Assembly: GCA_964533935.1 (NCBI GenBank)
Contig: CAZHOG010000006.1
Coordinates: 12,693 to 76,692 of the forward strand
Length of the DNA: 64,000 nt
Source of the DNA: RUG14121 sp964533935
GTDB taxonomy: Bacteria > Bacillota_I > Bacilli_A > RF39 > UBA660
Direction of reading: 5' to 3'
In this document: one piece after another, positions 9,964-17,526 of the stretch
Position numbering within the stretch: position 1 is the first letter of the stretch
How the letters are laid out: the number at the start of each line of letters is the position of its first letter
Notes under the pieces: model-generated
What the model was told of the DNA's origin: nothing
The model's input: only the letters and a program-made list of their open reading frames with translations
Database searches by the model: none
Program-made: the position numbers and the translations under genes

Positions 9964-11179
9964 TTAAACCTCTACATGCTTCACCCGCAACTATACCACT
10001 AATCCAAGCAAATCCTAAATTATATCCGCCGCAATCGCCATTTACGTCAAGAATTTCTCCTGTAAAATATAAACCATGAACAAGTTTTGATTCAAATGTT
10101 TCAAGATTAATTTCTGATAAATCTATGCCACCAGTGCATATTTGAGCATTATCAAATCCTTTTGTTCCACTTACTTCTATTTCTAATTCAACTATATTTT
10201 TAGCAAGAATTATTTTTGATTCATTTGATAAATCATTCCATGATTTCATTTTATCTATTTTAGATATTTTTAAAAGATAATTAACTAATTTATAATTTAA
10301 TAATCCATCTAATAATTCTGAAATGTTTCTTTTTTCTAATTTATTATTTCGATGATCAAAGAAATTAAGAGCATCATCAATATTGGTAACTAAATTTGGT
10401 AAAAAATTAATATTAAATTTTTCAGTTTTATTATTATCTAAACCTCTTGAAATATAAGAACTTAATTGCATAATACAAATTCCACTTAATCCATAATCAG
10501 TAAATTGAATCTCACCATATTCTTGACTTCTATATTTATCCTGTTCTAGTAAAGTTATTAATCCATCGCATCTTACTCCAGAACATTCTTTTAAATTATT
10601 TACTGTTTCAACTTGAACTAATCCTGGTAACGGTTTTATAACTTTATGACCAAAATCTAATGCAAATTTATAGCCATCTCCAGTTGAACCAGTTTTTGGA
10701 TAAGCTTTGGATCCTGTTGCTATTATCACTTTTTTAGCCATATATTTATTTATATTAGTATTTACAATAAACATTCCATTTTCTTTTGCTACACTAATTA
10801 CTTCTTCTGTTACTAATTTAACGTTATTATTTTGCATTTCTTTTATTAAAGAAGTTTGAACACTTGCTGCTTGATTTGAATATGGATAATAGTAACCATT
10901 TTTTGTTTTTGGAATAATTCCAATATTGTCAAAAAAATTCATTACTTTATTTTCATTATCTTCAGTAATAATTGAAAATAAATCTTTTTTATTTGTTGTA
11001 TGATAATGATTTATATCTTGAGATTCATTCCAATAATTACATTTTCCATTTCCTGTAATCAATATTTTTTTACCACATGTATTATTTTTTTCAATTAATA
11101 ATACTTTTTGATTTTTGGAAGCAGTTATTGCTGCTGCTAAACCAGAAGCACCACCACCTATAACAATAACATCAAACAT
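9956..11179 (-). CDS. HI0933/BaiN-type NAD(P)/FAD-dependent oxidoreductase
   Basis: The 407-residue sequence begins with the FAD-binding GGGASGLAAAITAS motif, followed by CGKKILITGNGKCNYWN, the signature of the HI0933-like family that includes BaiN. The C-terminus has GEILDVNGDCGGYNLGFAW, the second flavin-binding region. Members are soluble flavoproteins, a few acting on bile acids or other cyclic enones, but the substrate cannot be read from sequence. The start overlaps the DUF4186 stop by 8 bases and its own stop overlaps the downstream flavoprotein gene, so all three are translationally coupled. Confidence 0.9.
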   Translation of the reverse strand: MFDVIVIGGGASGLAAAITASKNQKVLLIEKNNTCGKKILITGNGKCNYWNESQDINHYHTTNKKDLFSIITEDNENKVMNFFDNIGIIPKTKNGYYYPYSNQAASVQTSLIKEMQNNNVKLVTEEVISVAKENGMFIVNTNINKYMAKKVIIATGSKAYPKTGSTGDGYKFALDFGHKVIKPLPGLVQVETVNNLKECSGVRCDGLITLLEQDKYRSQEYGEIQFTDYGLSGICIMQLSSYISRGLDNNKTEKFNINFLPNLVTNIDDALNFFDHRNNKLEKRNISELLDGLLNYKLVNYLLKISKIDKMKSWNDLSNESKIILAKNIVELEIEVSGTKGFDNAQICTGGIDLSEINLETFESKLVHGLYFTGEILDVNGDCGGYNLGFAWISGIVAGEACRGLND

Positions 11180-11540
11180 TTTTCATCCTACTTTCTTCAT
11201 TTTCTAGCCATTTCATAATAATATTTAATATATACTCTTTTTCAATATTATTTAATTCTTTATTTTTACTAATTTTATGCCATTTATATAAACAATCTCT
11301 ACAACATGTTGCAGTTGCATGCTGAGCTATAAAAACTGGATGCCCATGCATTGGAGTTTGTTTACCATCATTAATAATTTCTTTCGGTGCCAATCTATTA
11401 TTTATAAAATCTTTAGCATGGCTTTTTAATTTATCATGTCCTATTTTATTAATATAAATAATATCTTTTTCTTTTAAATGAAAACTATTTCTAAATTTTG
11501 ACTTAGATAATTTTTTTAAAACATCATAATTTTCATTCAT
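11172..11540 (-). CDS. DUF4186 family protein
   Basis: A 122-residue soluble protein with the hallmarks of DUF4186: SKFRNSFHLKEKD, then KQTPMHGHPVFIAQHATATC and CRDCLYKWH. The conserved His-Gly-His and the Cys-Cys-x-x-Cys look like metal or redox ligands, but no function is established. It starts at ATG 11540 after GGTGATTAC and is the first gene of the flavoprotein operon. A TATAAT element lies at 11565-11560 upstream. Confidence 0.85.
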   Translation of the reverse strand: MNENYDVLKKLSKSKFRNSFHLKEKDIIYINKIGHDKLKSHAKDFINNRLAPKEIINDGKQTPMHGHPVFIAQHATATCCRDCLYKWHKISKNKELNNIEKEYILNIIMKWLENEESRMKNV

Positions 11541-11644
11541 GTAATCACCAGCTAAAAATATTATAACATATTATTAATTAGATAATTTCTAATTTTAATA
11601 CATTATTAATACGTTTTTCTAATAGAATTTTATAGAGGATACAT

Positions 11645-12733
11645 ATGAAAAATAATAATATTATAAATAAATGTTTATTACTTTCAATGATAATACTTGC
11701 AATCTTTGGCATAATCATGATATATTCTGCCAGTTTTATATGGGCAGATTACAAATATAATGATCCCTATAAATATATAAAAGCTCAAAGTATATTTTTT
11801 ATTGCTGGATTATTTTTAATTTTTTCAATCAAGAAAATAAATATTGAATATATCAAGAAAAAATCAAATTTAATACTATTAGGTTGTTTTATATTATTAG
11901 TTTTAGTTTTAATTCCTGGAATTGGAACAATTAGAAATGGTTCTAGAAGTTGGTTTGGTATTGGTTCTTTAGGTATTCAACCAAGTGAATTTAGTAAAAT
12001 AGGATTAATTATTTATACGTCGAAATATCTTGCTCATAACAATAAAAATCTTAAAAATATAAAAAAAGGTGTCTTCCCAATTCTTTTGATTATTGGAATA
12101 TTCTTTTTTCTTATTATGTTAGAACCAGATTTTGGAACAGCCATGGTAATAACTTTAACTTTAGTAATGATTTTATTTGTATCTGGTGTAAAAATATCTT
12201 TTTTCACTAGCATTGGTTTAATAGGATTATTAGGTATTGTAGCATTAATTATAATAGCCCCTTATCGTATGGCAAGAATAGTATCTTTTTTAAACCCCTG
12301 GTCCGATCCATTAGGAAGTGGTTTTCAAATTATACAAAGTTTATACGCAATTGGACCAGGTGGTCTTTTAGGTCAAGGCTTCTTACATAGTAGACAGAAG
12401 AACTTTTATTTACCAGAACCACAAACAGATTTTATTTTTTCTATTATCAGTGAAGAATTTGGTATAGTTGGAATATTTTTTGTTGCATTACTATTTTTCA
12501 TTATATTTTACTGTTCAATAAAAATAGCTTTAAGACAATCAGATTTATTTAAAAAATATCTTGTATTTGGTTTAGCATTTGGAATATTAATTCAAGCAAT
12601 ATTAAATTTATCTGTTGTTATAGGCCTAATTCCTGTTACTGGAGTAACACTTCCATTTTTATCATATGGTGGATCAAGTTTACTTGTAAGTATGGTTTCT
12701 ATTGGTATCATTTTAAATATTTCAAAACATTAA
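11645..12733 (+). CDS. ftsW: SEDS peptidoglycan glycosyltransferase FtsW
   Basis: A 362-residue polytopic membrane protein of the SEDS family that polymerises lipid II at the septum together with a class B PBP. It has about ten hydrophobic helices and the family landmarks: IYSASFIWA in the first helix, SRSWFGIGSLGIQPSEFSKI (W-G-x-x-Q-P-S-E-F-x-K), the EPDFGTA segment, and the C-terminal PVTGVTLPFLSYGGSS. The start follows AGAGGATAC. It stands alone on the plus strand, away from the mraZ-ftsI cluster; the partner PBP is probably the ftsI product at 17.5-19.6 kb. RodA and SpoVE share the family, so the division role is inferred. Confidence 0.88.
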   Translation: MKNNNIINKCLLLSMIILAIFGIIMIYSASFIWADYKYNDPYKYIKAQSIFFIAGLFLIFSIKKINIEYIKKKSNLILLGCFILLVLVLIPGIGTIRNGSRSWFGIGSLGIQPSEFSKIGLIIYTSKYLAHNNKNLKNIKKGVFPILLIIGIFFFLIMLEPDFGTAMVITLTLVMILFVSGVKISFFTSIGLIGLLGIVALIIIAPYRMARIVSFLNPWSDPLGSGFQIIQSLYAIGPGGLLGQGFLHSRQKNFYLPEPQTDFIFSIISEEFGIVGIFFVALLFFIIFYCSIKIALRQSDLFKKYLVFGLAFGILIQAILNLSVVIGLIPVTGVTLPFLSYGGSSLLVSMVSIGIILNISKH

Positions 12734-12770
12734 AAAACATTAGAGTTATTTTTCTTCTAATGCTTTTTTT
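12732..12770. terminator. Bidirectional terminator between ftsW and sufU
   Basis: A hairpin with CATTAGA/TCTAATG arms flanked by an A-run on the left and a T-run on the right, placed between convergent ftsW and sufU. The sufU stop lies in the loop. Confidence 0.85.
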
Positions 12771-13165
12771 ATTCCAAGATATGGTAGTAATGCACAATGT
12801 TTTCGATTAGCTTGTTTATATATTTCATTAAATACTACAGCTTCTTGTAATTTCTCTTCATCATATTCTTTTTCATTAACCATATCATCAAATTCATTCA
12901 TATAATTTAGTGCTTCTTCTTTAGTTTTTCCAATTAAATTATGAATCATAATAGAAGTTGATGCTGTAGATATAGCACAAGCTTCTCCAGTGAATTTAAT
13001 ATCTTTTATAATGTCATTATCAAATAATATATAAATATCTAAATTATCGATACAACTTTCATTATTAGTATTTACTTTAATATAATTATCATTATCAGGA
13101 ATTTCTTTATTCATAGGATTTTGATAGTTTTCTAAAATAATTTCTCTTTTTAAATTTTCATCCAT
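12746..13165 (-). CDS. sufU: Zinc-dependent sulfurtransferase SufU
   Basis: SufU accepts sulfur from the cysteine desulfurase SufS and passes it on for iron-sulfur cluster building. The 139-residue protein keeps the zinc ligands of SufU: Cys38 and Asp40 (SCID), Cys63 (EACAIS) and Cys124 (RKHCALLP). It is last in the suf operon, starting two bases after the sufS stop. The region between the second and third ligand is compatible with the SufU-specific insertion that distinguishes it from scaffold IscU. Confidence 0.92.
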   Translation of the reverse strand: MDENLKREIILENYQNPMNKEIPDNDNYIKVNTNNESCIDNLDIYILFDNDIIKDIKFTGEACAISTASTSIMIHNLIGKTKEEALNYMNEFDDMVNEKEYDEEKLQEAVVFNEIYKQANRKHCALLPYLGIKKALEEK

Positions 13166-13167
13166 TT

Positions 13168-14364
13168 TTATAACATCTCTTTCAATATTCTAGATTTATC
13201 TTTTAATAGATTAACCAATAAATCAATTTCTTCTTTTGTATTATAAAAGTAAATACTAACTCTTAATGTATTAGCAACATGAGTTTCACTTTTTAAAACC
13301 TTAGCACAATGATTACCAGCTCTTACACAAATATGATATTTATTTAGGTAATAAGCAACATCTTGTGAAAATATTCCATCAACATTAAATGCTACTATAC
13401 CACTATCACTTTCTGTATTAATAATATCTATATGAGGTATATTTAAAAGCTTATCAACTAAATAGCTACGTAATTCAACTTCTCTTTTATGAATATTAGA
13501 AATACCTATTGATTCTATATATTTAGCTGCCTCACCAAGTCCTATAGCTCCGGCTATATTTGGTGTTCCAGCTTCTAAACGTTGAGGCAATTGTTTTAAA
13601 TAAACATTATCTGGATCATCAAATGATTCATTCATTCCACCACCAAGATTTATAGGTATTACTTTATCTAACAATTCTTTTTTACCATAAAGTATTCCTA
13701 TTCCAGTTGGTCCACACATTTTGTGTCCTGAAAAAGCTAAGAAATCAATATCGCTATCAATTACATTAGTCTTTATATGTGGAACACTTTGAGCACCATC
13801 TACTACAACAAAGGCATTATTTTCATGTGCTATTTTTGTTATTTCTTTTATAGGTCTAATATCTCCAACTACATTAGTAATTTCTGCTAAAGCAACAACT
13901 TTAGTATTTGAATTAAAAGCTTTTTTAAAATTATCCATAGTTACATAATAATTATTATCTAAAGTAATATATCTAATTTTACATCCAATTTCTTTTGCTA
14001 GTCTATACCAAGGCATTACATTTGAAGCATGTTCACTTTTAGTAATTAAGATTTCATCGTTCTCATCCAATAAATCTTTAAAAAAACCTGTAGCAATTAT
14101 ATTTAAAGAATCAGTTGCACCGCTAGTAAAAATTATTTCTTCACGATATCTGGCATTAATAAAATCTTTTATTATATCTCTTGCTTTTTCATACTCATAA
14201 TCAACTTTAAATGATAAATCATAGTCTCCCCTATGGGCATTAGCAGAATAATTAGTATAATAATCAGTAATTTTATTAATAACACATGAAGGTTTTAAAC
14301 TTGTTGCACCATTGTCTAAATATATAATATTATTTTTTAAAATTGGAAAATCTTCTCTATTCAT
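13168..14364 (-). CDS. sufS: Cysteine desulfurase SufS
   Basis: A 398-residue class II cysteine desulfurase that removes sulfur from cysteine with PLP. The PLP lysine is Lys215 in FSGHKMCGPTG; the PLP-contacting H45RGDYD and the catalytic Cys353 in RAGNHCAKVL (persulfide carrier) are present. The short loop around Cys353 is typical of SufS rather than IscS. It lies between the sufD-like gene and sufU, with gaps of 11 and 2 bases, so it is cotranscribed. Confidence 0.95.
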   Translation of the reverse strand: MNREDFPILKNNIIYLDNGATSLKPSCVINKITDYYTNYSANAHRGDYDLSFKVDYEYEKARDIIKDFINARYREEIIFTSGATDSLNIIATGFFKDLLDENDEILITKSEHASNVMPWYRLAKEIGCKIRYITLDNNYYVTMDNFKKAFNSNTKVVALAEITNVVGDIRPIKEITKIAHENNAFVVVDGAQSVPHIKTNVIDSDIDFLAFSGHKMCGPTGIGILYGKKELLDKVIPINLGGGMNESFDDPDNVYLKQLPQRLEAGTPNIAGAIGLGEAAKYIESIGISNIHKREVELRSYLVDKLLNIPHIDIINTESDSGIVAFNVDGIFSQDVAYYLNKYHICVRAGNHCAKVLKSETHVANTLRVSIYFYNTKEEIDLLVNLLKDKSRILKEML

Positions 14365-14375
14365 ATTATCACCTC

Positions 14376-15035
14376 CTAAAAAAATTCTTCATTATTTTCA
14401 TTTATTAAAATACTTTTTATAAATCCATTCACTATTATTTTTCTTGCTTCTTCTTCAGTTATTCCTTTTGCTTTTAAATAAAATAAATAATTTTTATTTA
14501 TATTTCCAATAGTTGCATTGTGGTTAGCTAAAACATTATTTGTATCAATAAACATATTTGGTTTAATAGAAATCATTCCATTTTCTATATTTAATCCTCT
14601 TATATCTTCATTAAATTCGTTATCACAAGTATTTTTTTTAACAAATCCATCACTATTTATTTCAATATTTGCATTATTTTTGGCAACACTTCTAACATGT
14701 AGATTACTTTTAATTCCATCTTCTAAAATATTATTAGAAAGCATTAATTTACAATCACTATCATTTATAAAAGAATAATTAAAATTAACTATAGAATTAT
14801 TATAATTATTTATTGTAATATTTTTATTTTTATAATTTATATCCGAAAACATATAATAATTTAATTTTGCATCTTTAGTAATATTTATGGTTAAATCTAA
14901 AATATCATTTTTATTATTATCATAAACATTAACATTTCCAGTAATATTTAAAACTAATTTATTTATTTTTATATCAATTTTATAATCATCATTATTTAAA
15001 TCATTTATTTCTTTATTTATTAATATTGTATTCAT
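14376..15035 (-). CDS. Short SufB/SufD-family protein (SufD-like)
   Basis: A 219-residue member of the SufB/SufD family, about half the usual length. It keeps the beta-helix core and the C-terminal helical SufC-binding region (FYLKAKGITEEEARKIIVNGF). At the position where SufB has the catalytic cysteine and then His (C-S-H-G-A-T) it reads A170-N-His172-N-A-T, so the histidine used by SufD is kept and the SufB cysteine is absent. No second family member is in the operon. It starts after AAGGATTTAAAT, 29 bases from the sufC stop. It would form the scaffold with SufC, perhaps as a homodimer. Confidence 0.85.
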   Translation of the reverse strand: MNTILINKEINDLNNDDYKIDIKINKLVLNITGNVNVYDNNKNDILDLTINITKDAKLNYYMFSDINYKNKNITINNYNNSIVNFNYSFINDSDCKLMLSNNILEDGIKSNLHVRSVAKNNANIEINSDGFVKKNTCDNEFNEDIRGLNIENGMISIKPNMFIDTNNVLANHNATIGNINKNYLFYLKAKGITEEEARKIIVNGFIKSILINENNEEFF

Positions 15036-15064
15036 ATTTTAAATCCTTATCAATAACCTTTGCC

Positions 15065-15784
15065 CTATAAAGAATTAAATCCGTTATTTTCTACATATTC
15101 TGCTAAGGAATAATCACCAGATTTAACGATAGTTCCATCTTTAATTATATGAACATAGTTAGGTTTAATATATTCTAATATTTTGTCATGATGAGTAATA
15201 ATTAATATACTTGGTTTAAATTGATTATAATACTTCATAATTGATTCTGAAACGGTTTTTAAGGCATCTACATCTAAACCTGAATCAATTTCATCTAATA
15301 ATAAGAAATTAGGTTCAAGCATCCACATATGAATAAGTTCATTTTTTTTCTTTTCTCCACCAGACATTCCTAAGTTAATTTCACGATGTAAAAAATCTTC
15401 TGTAATATTTAATTCTTTACAAATTGCTTTTGCTTTTTTGCTAAATTCAAAAATATTTAATTTTTCTCCTTTAGCATTTAATACAGTTCTTAACATTTCA
15501 GCATTTGTAATACCTTCTAATTCAATTGGATTTTGGCTTATTAAAAACATCCCTTTTTTAGCTATATCTGATGTATCCATACTATTAATAGATTCTTCAT
15601 TAAAAATGATTTCTCCAGTTTTTATATAATCTTCATCATTTAATAAAGCTTTGCATAAAGTAGATTTACCAACTCCATTAGGTCCCATTATTGCATGAAT
15701 CTCGCCATCATTTATTTGTAAATTAAAATTATTCAATATATTTTTATCTTCAGTTTTTACACATAATTCTTTTATTTGTAACAT
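15065..15784 (-). CDS. sufC: Fe-S assembly ATPase SufC
   Basis: SufC is the ABC-type ATPase that drives shape changes in the SufB/SufD scaffold. In the 239-residue sequence the Walker A motif GPNGVGKST is at 34-42, the signature LGMSGGEKKKNEL at 138-150 and the Walker B LLLDEIDSGLD at 161-171; the EIDSGLD variant is typical of SufC. First gene of the operon; the ATG lies 5 bases after a GGTGAT ribosome site that is inside a hairpin (see 15785-15819). Confidence 0.95.
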   Translation of the reverse strand: MLQIKELCVKTEDKNILNNFNLQINDGEIHAIMGPNGVGKSTLCKALLNDEDYIKTGEIIFNEESINSMDTSDIAKKGMFLISQNPIELEGITNAEMLRTVLNAKGEKLNIFEFSKKAKAICKELNITEDFLHREINLGMSGGEKKKNELIHMWMLEPNFLLLDEIDSGLDVDALKTVSESIMKYYNQFKPSILIITHHDKILEYIKPNYVHIIKDGTIVKSGDYSLAEYVENNGFNSL

Positions 15785-15819
15785 AAAAAATCACCATGAT
15801 TATTGTATCATAAGTGATT
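15785..15819 (-). promoter_or_regulatory. Hairpin with T-run in the sufC leader
   Basis: On the minus strand the sequence AATCAC..ATGAT, six-base loop, ATCAT..GTGATT (11 pairs, one small internal mismatch) is followed by six T and then the sufC ATG. The 3' arm contains the sufC ribosome site GGTGAT (15795-15790). It can end transcription from the TasA-like gene upstream, or hide the ribosome site, or act as an operator. The structure is seen; its role is inferred. Confidence 0.55.
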
Positions 15820-15832
15820 AATTAATTAAACA

Positions 15833-16381
15833 TTATTTTCCAAATGTAGTTATTATTGAAATTTTAGTTTTAAAAGCTTTATTACTTGCTTCATCTACTC
15901 CTAGATTTTCATCAATCCATAATTTCAAAGCATATTTATGAGTTGTATTTGCTGGTAATGTATCAGTTAATAATAAATAACCTGAAGTTGCATTATTAAG
16001 TATAGGATTTATTGGTTCTAAATTTGAAACATAATCCGGTGTGCTATCATTAAAACTATATCTCATTTGTGATGCTAAGAATGATGAAGTTGTTGCAAAT
16101 AATTCTAAGTTAATTTCTATTTTCTCTTCATTATCACATTCATTTGTTAAAGTAAATTCGTATGGTGAACTTAATAAGCCTTCCGCATCAGTAATTGGAT
16201 ATGCAGATTTAAGTTTAATAGCTTCTTGTTCATTTATAGTTGTATCTAAGCATGATGTTTTAAATGTATTTAAACCAGTTTGTTCAGACTTAACACTCCA
16301 TTTTGCATATGTGTACCCTATTACTCCCATAATCATAATTATTACTGCTAAAACAGTTAATTTAATATTTCTTGATTTCAT
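15833..16381 (-). CDS. Secreted TasA/camelysin-like protein
   Basis: A 182-residue exported protein. The N-terminus (residues 1-28) is a basic region plus hydrophobic core ending in YTYAKW, like the SipW-type signal peptides of TasA and camelysin. The mature part starts with NTFKTSCLDTTINE and has a beta-rich fold with FTLTNECDNEEKIEINLEL and an ALKLWIDEN segment seen in this family. TasA relatives form fibres in biofilm matrix; here that is only inferred. It is monocistronic or read into suf through the leader hairpin. No SipW-type peptidase is in the window. Confidence 0.72.
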   Translation of the reverse strand: MKSRNIKLTVLAVIIMIMGVIGYTYAKWSVKSEQTGLNTFKTSCLDTTINEQEAIKLKSAYPITDAEGLLSSPYEFTLTNECDNEEKIEINLELFATTSSFLASQMRYSFNDSTPDYVSNLEPINPILNNATSGYLLLTDTLPANTTHKYALKLWIDENLGVDEASNKAFKTKISIITTFGK

Positions 16382-16455
16382 TTTAAAAACCTCAATTTCT
16401 ATATCATTATATTTGATTCTATAAAATCTTGTATTTTTATACTTATAATTTTATA

Positions 16456-17142
16456 TTAATTAGCATCGCTTAAAACTTGTTTTAATAATTCTAATTTATG
16501 ATTTATTATTTCTGAACTATAAATAATTTTGAATGAAGCACGATAATTAATATCAAAAACATATCCTAATTGGCTAACTAAAATTGTAGCAGAATTATTT
16601 ACAAATTCATTATTAACTAATTCTTCTTTTAAAAAATTATCCATTATTTCTTGATTTAAAATATACTTTTCATTGCTAGTCAACTCATTCATTTGAGTAT
16701 TCATAATATCTATTTTATCTGCATCTCTAATAACATCGACTATTTTTTTAATTTCTTTATTCATATTTTCAGGAACATATTTCTTATTATGAAGTTCAAC
16801 AGTTTTTAATAATATTTGTTGTTCTTCATTATTTAAATCGATTTTATTAATTAAACTATCTTTTAAAATTTCTAAGCCTTTATCTCCATGATCTATACTT
16901 TTAGAATCTTCATATGTTTGGTATTCTGTCCATTGAATAAATCTTCCTATATCATGAAATAAAGCTCCTAATAAAGAAAGTTTAGTTTCTTCTTCATCAA
17001 ATTCTTCTAATAGACATATTTCTTTTGCACATTCCATTACTCTAAAACTATGTTCATATTTTCTTTCAATAGCTTTTTCTTTTAAATCAAATTGTTTAAC
17101 ATATTCATTAAATAAATCTATTGCACTTTGCACACTAATCAC
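16456..17142 (-). CDS. HD-domain phosphohydrolase
   Basis: A 228-residue soluble protein of the HD superfamily of metal-dependent phosphohydrolases. The motif is complete: His31 region (YEHSFRVMECA), H-D in GALFHDIGRF near residue 73, and a distal aspartate in VIRDADKIDIMN. The substrate is unknown; nucleotide or cyclic nucleotide hydrolysis is the usual range. The upstream gene stops one base before its GTG at 17142; a second GTG at 17133 is also possible because AGGTGAT overlaps the first. Confidence 0.85.
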   Translation of the reverse strand: MISVQSAIDLFNEYVKQFDLKEKAIERKYEHSFRVMECAKEICLLEEFDEEETKLSLLGALFHDIGRFIQWTEYQTYEDSKSIDHGDKGLEILKDSLINKIDLNNEEQQILLKTVELHNKKYVPENMNKEIKKIVDVIRDADKIDIMNTQMNELTSNEKYILNQEIMDNFLKEELVNNEFVNNSATILVSQLGYVFDINYRASFKIIYSSEIINHKLELLKQVLSDAN

Positions 17143-17448
17143 CTAAAAATCTGTAAATATAGTTGGTCTTAATAAATAAGTAGTTTGTTCATCTTCTTTA
17201 ACAACAACGATTTTATAAACTGTATAATTATAAACAGTTACTTCTTTTCCATCAGTAACATATTCTTTTGTATTTTTATATCCTGATGGATTATTACCAT
17301 CTTTAACTAAATTAAAATTTGTAAAACTAAAATATAAAAGTGCTATAAATACAACTACTATACCTGTTACAATTAAATTAATTATTAAATTAAATATATT
17401 AAAATGTTTCTTTTTTTGCTTTTTTATATTCTTATTTTCTTCTTCCAT
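17143..17448 (-). CDS. Small single-pass membrane protein
   Basis: The reading frame is open to 17499 but the ATG at 17448 follows AGGGTGATACTA, giving 101 residues starting MEEENKNIKK. It has a lysine-rich cytoplasmic start, one transmembrane helix (about 20-42, LIINLIVTGIVVVFIALLYF) and an outside tail with a beta-rich VTVYNYTVYKIVVVKE stretch. It is directly followed by the HD gene. I do not recognise the family. Confidence 0.6.
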   Translation of the reverse strand: MEEENKNIKKQKKKHFNIFNLIINLIVTGIVVVFIALLYFSFTNFNLVKDGNNPSGYKNTKEYVTDGKEVTVYNYTVYKIVVVKEDEQTTYLLRPTIFTDF

Positions 17449-17499
17449 TAGTATCACCCTTATCATAATCATTGTATCATTAATAAATATTAAACTCAA

Positions 17500-17526
17500 T
17501 TAAAAAAAGAAGAATTATCTTCTTTA
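17500..17526 (-). terminator. Terminator at the end of the mraZ-ftsI cluster
   Basis: Hairpin AAAGAAGA/TCTTCTTT with a four-base loop and a minus-strand T-run, overlapping the ftsI stop codon. Confidence 0.85.
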
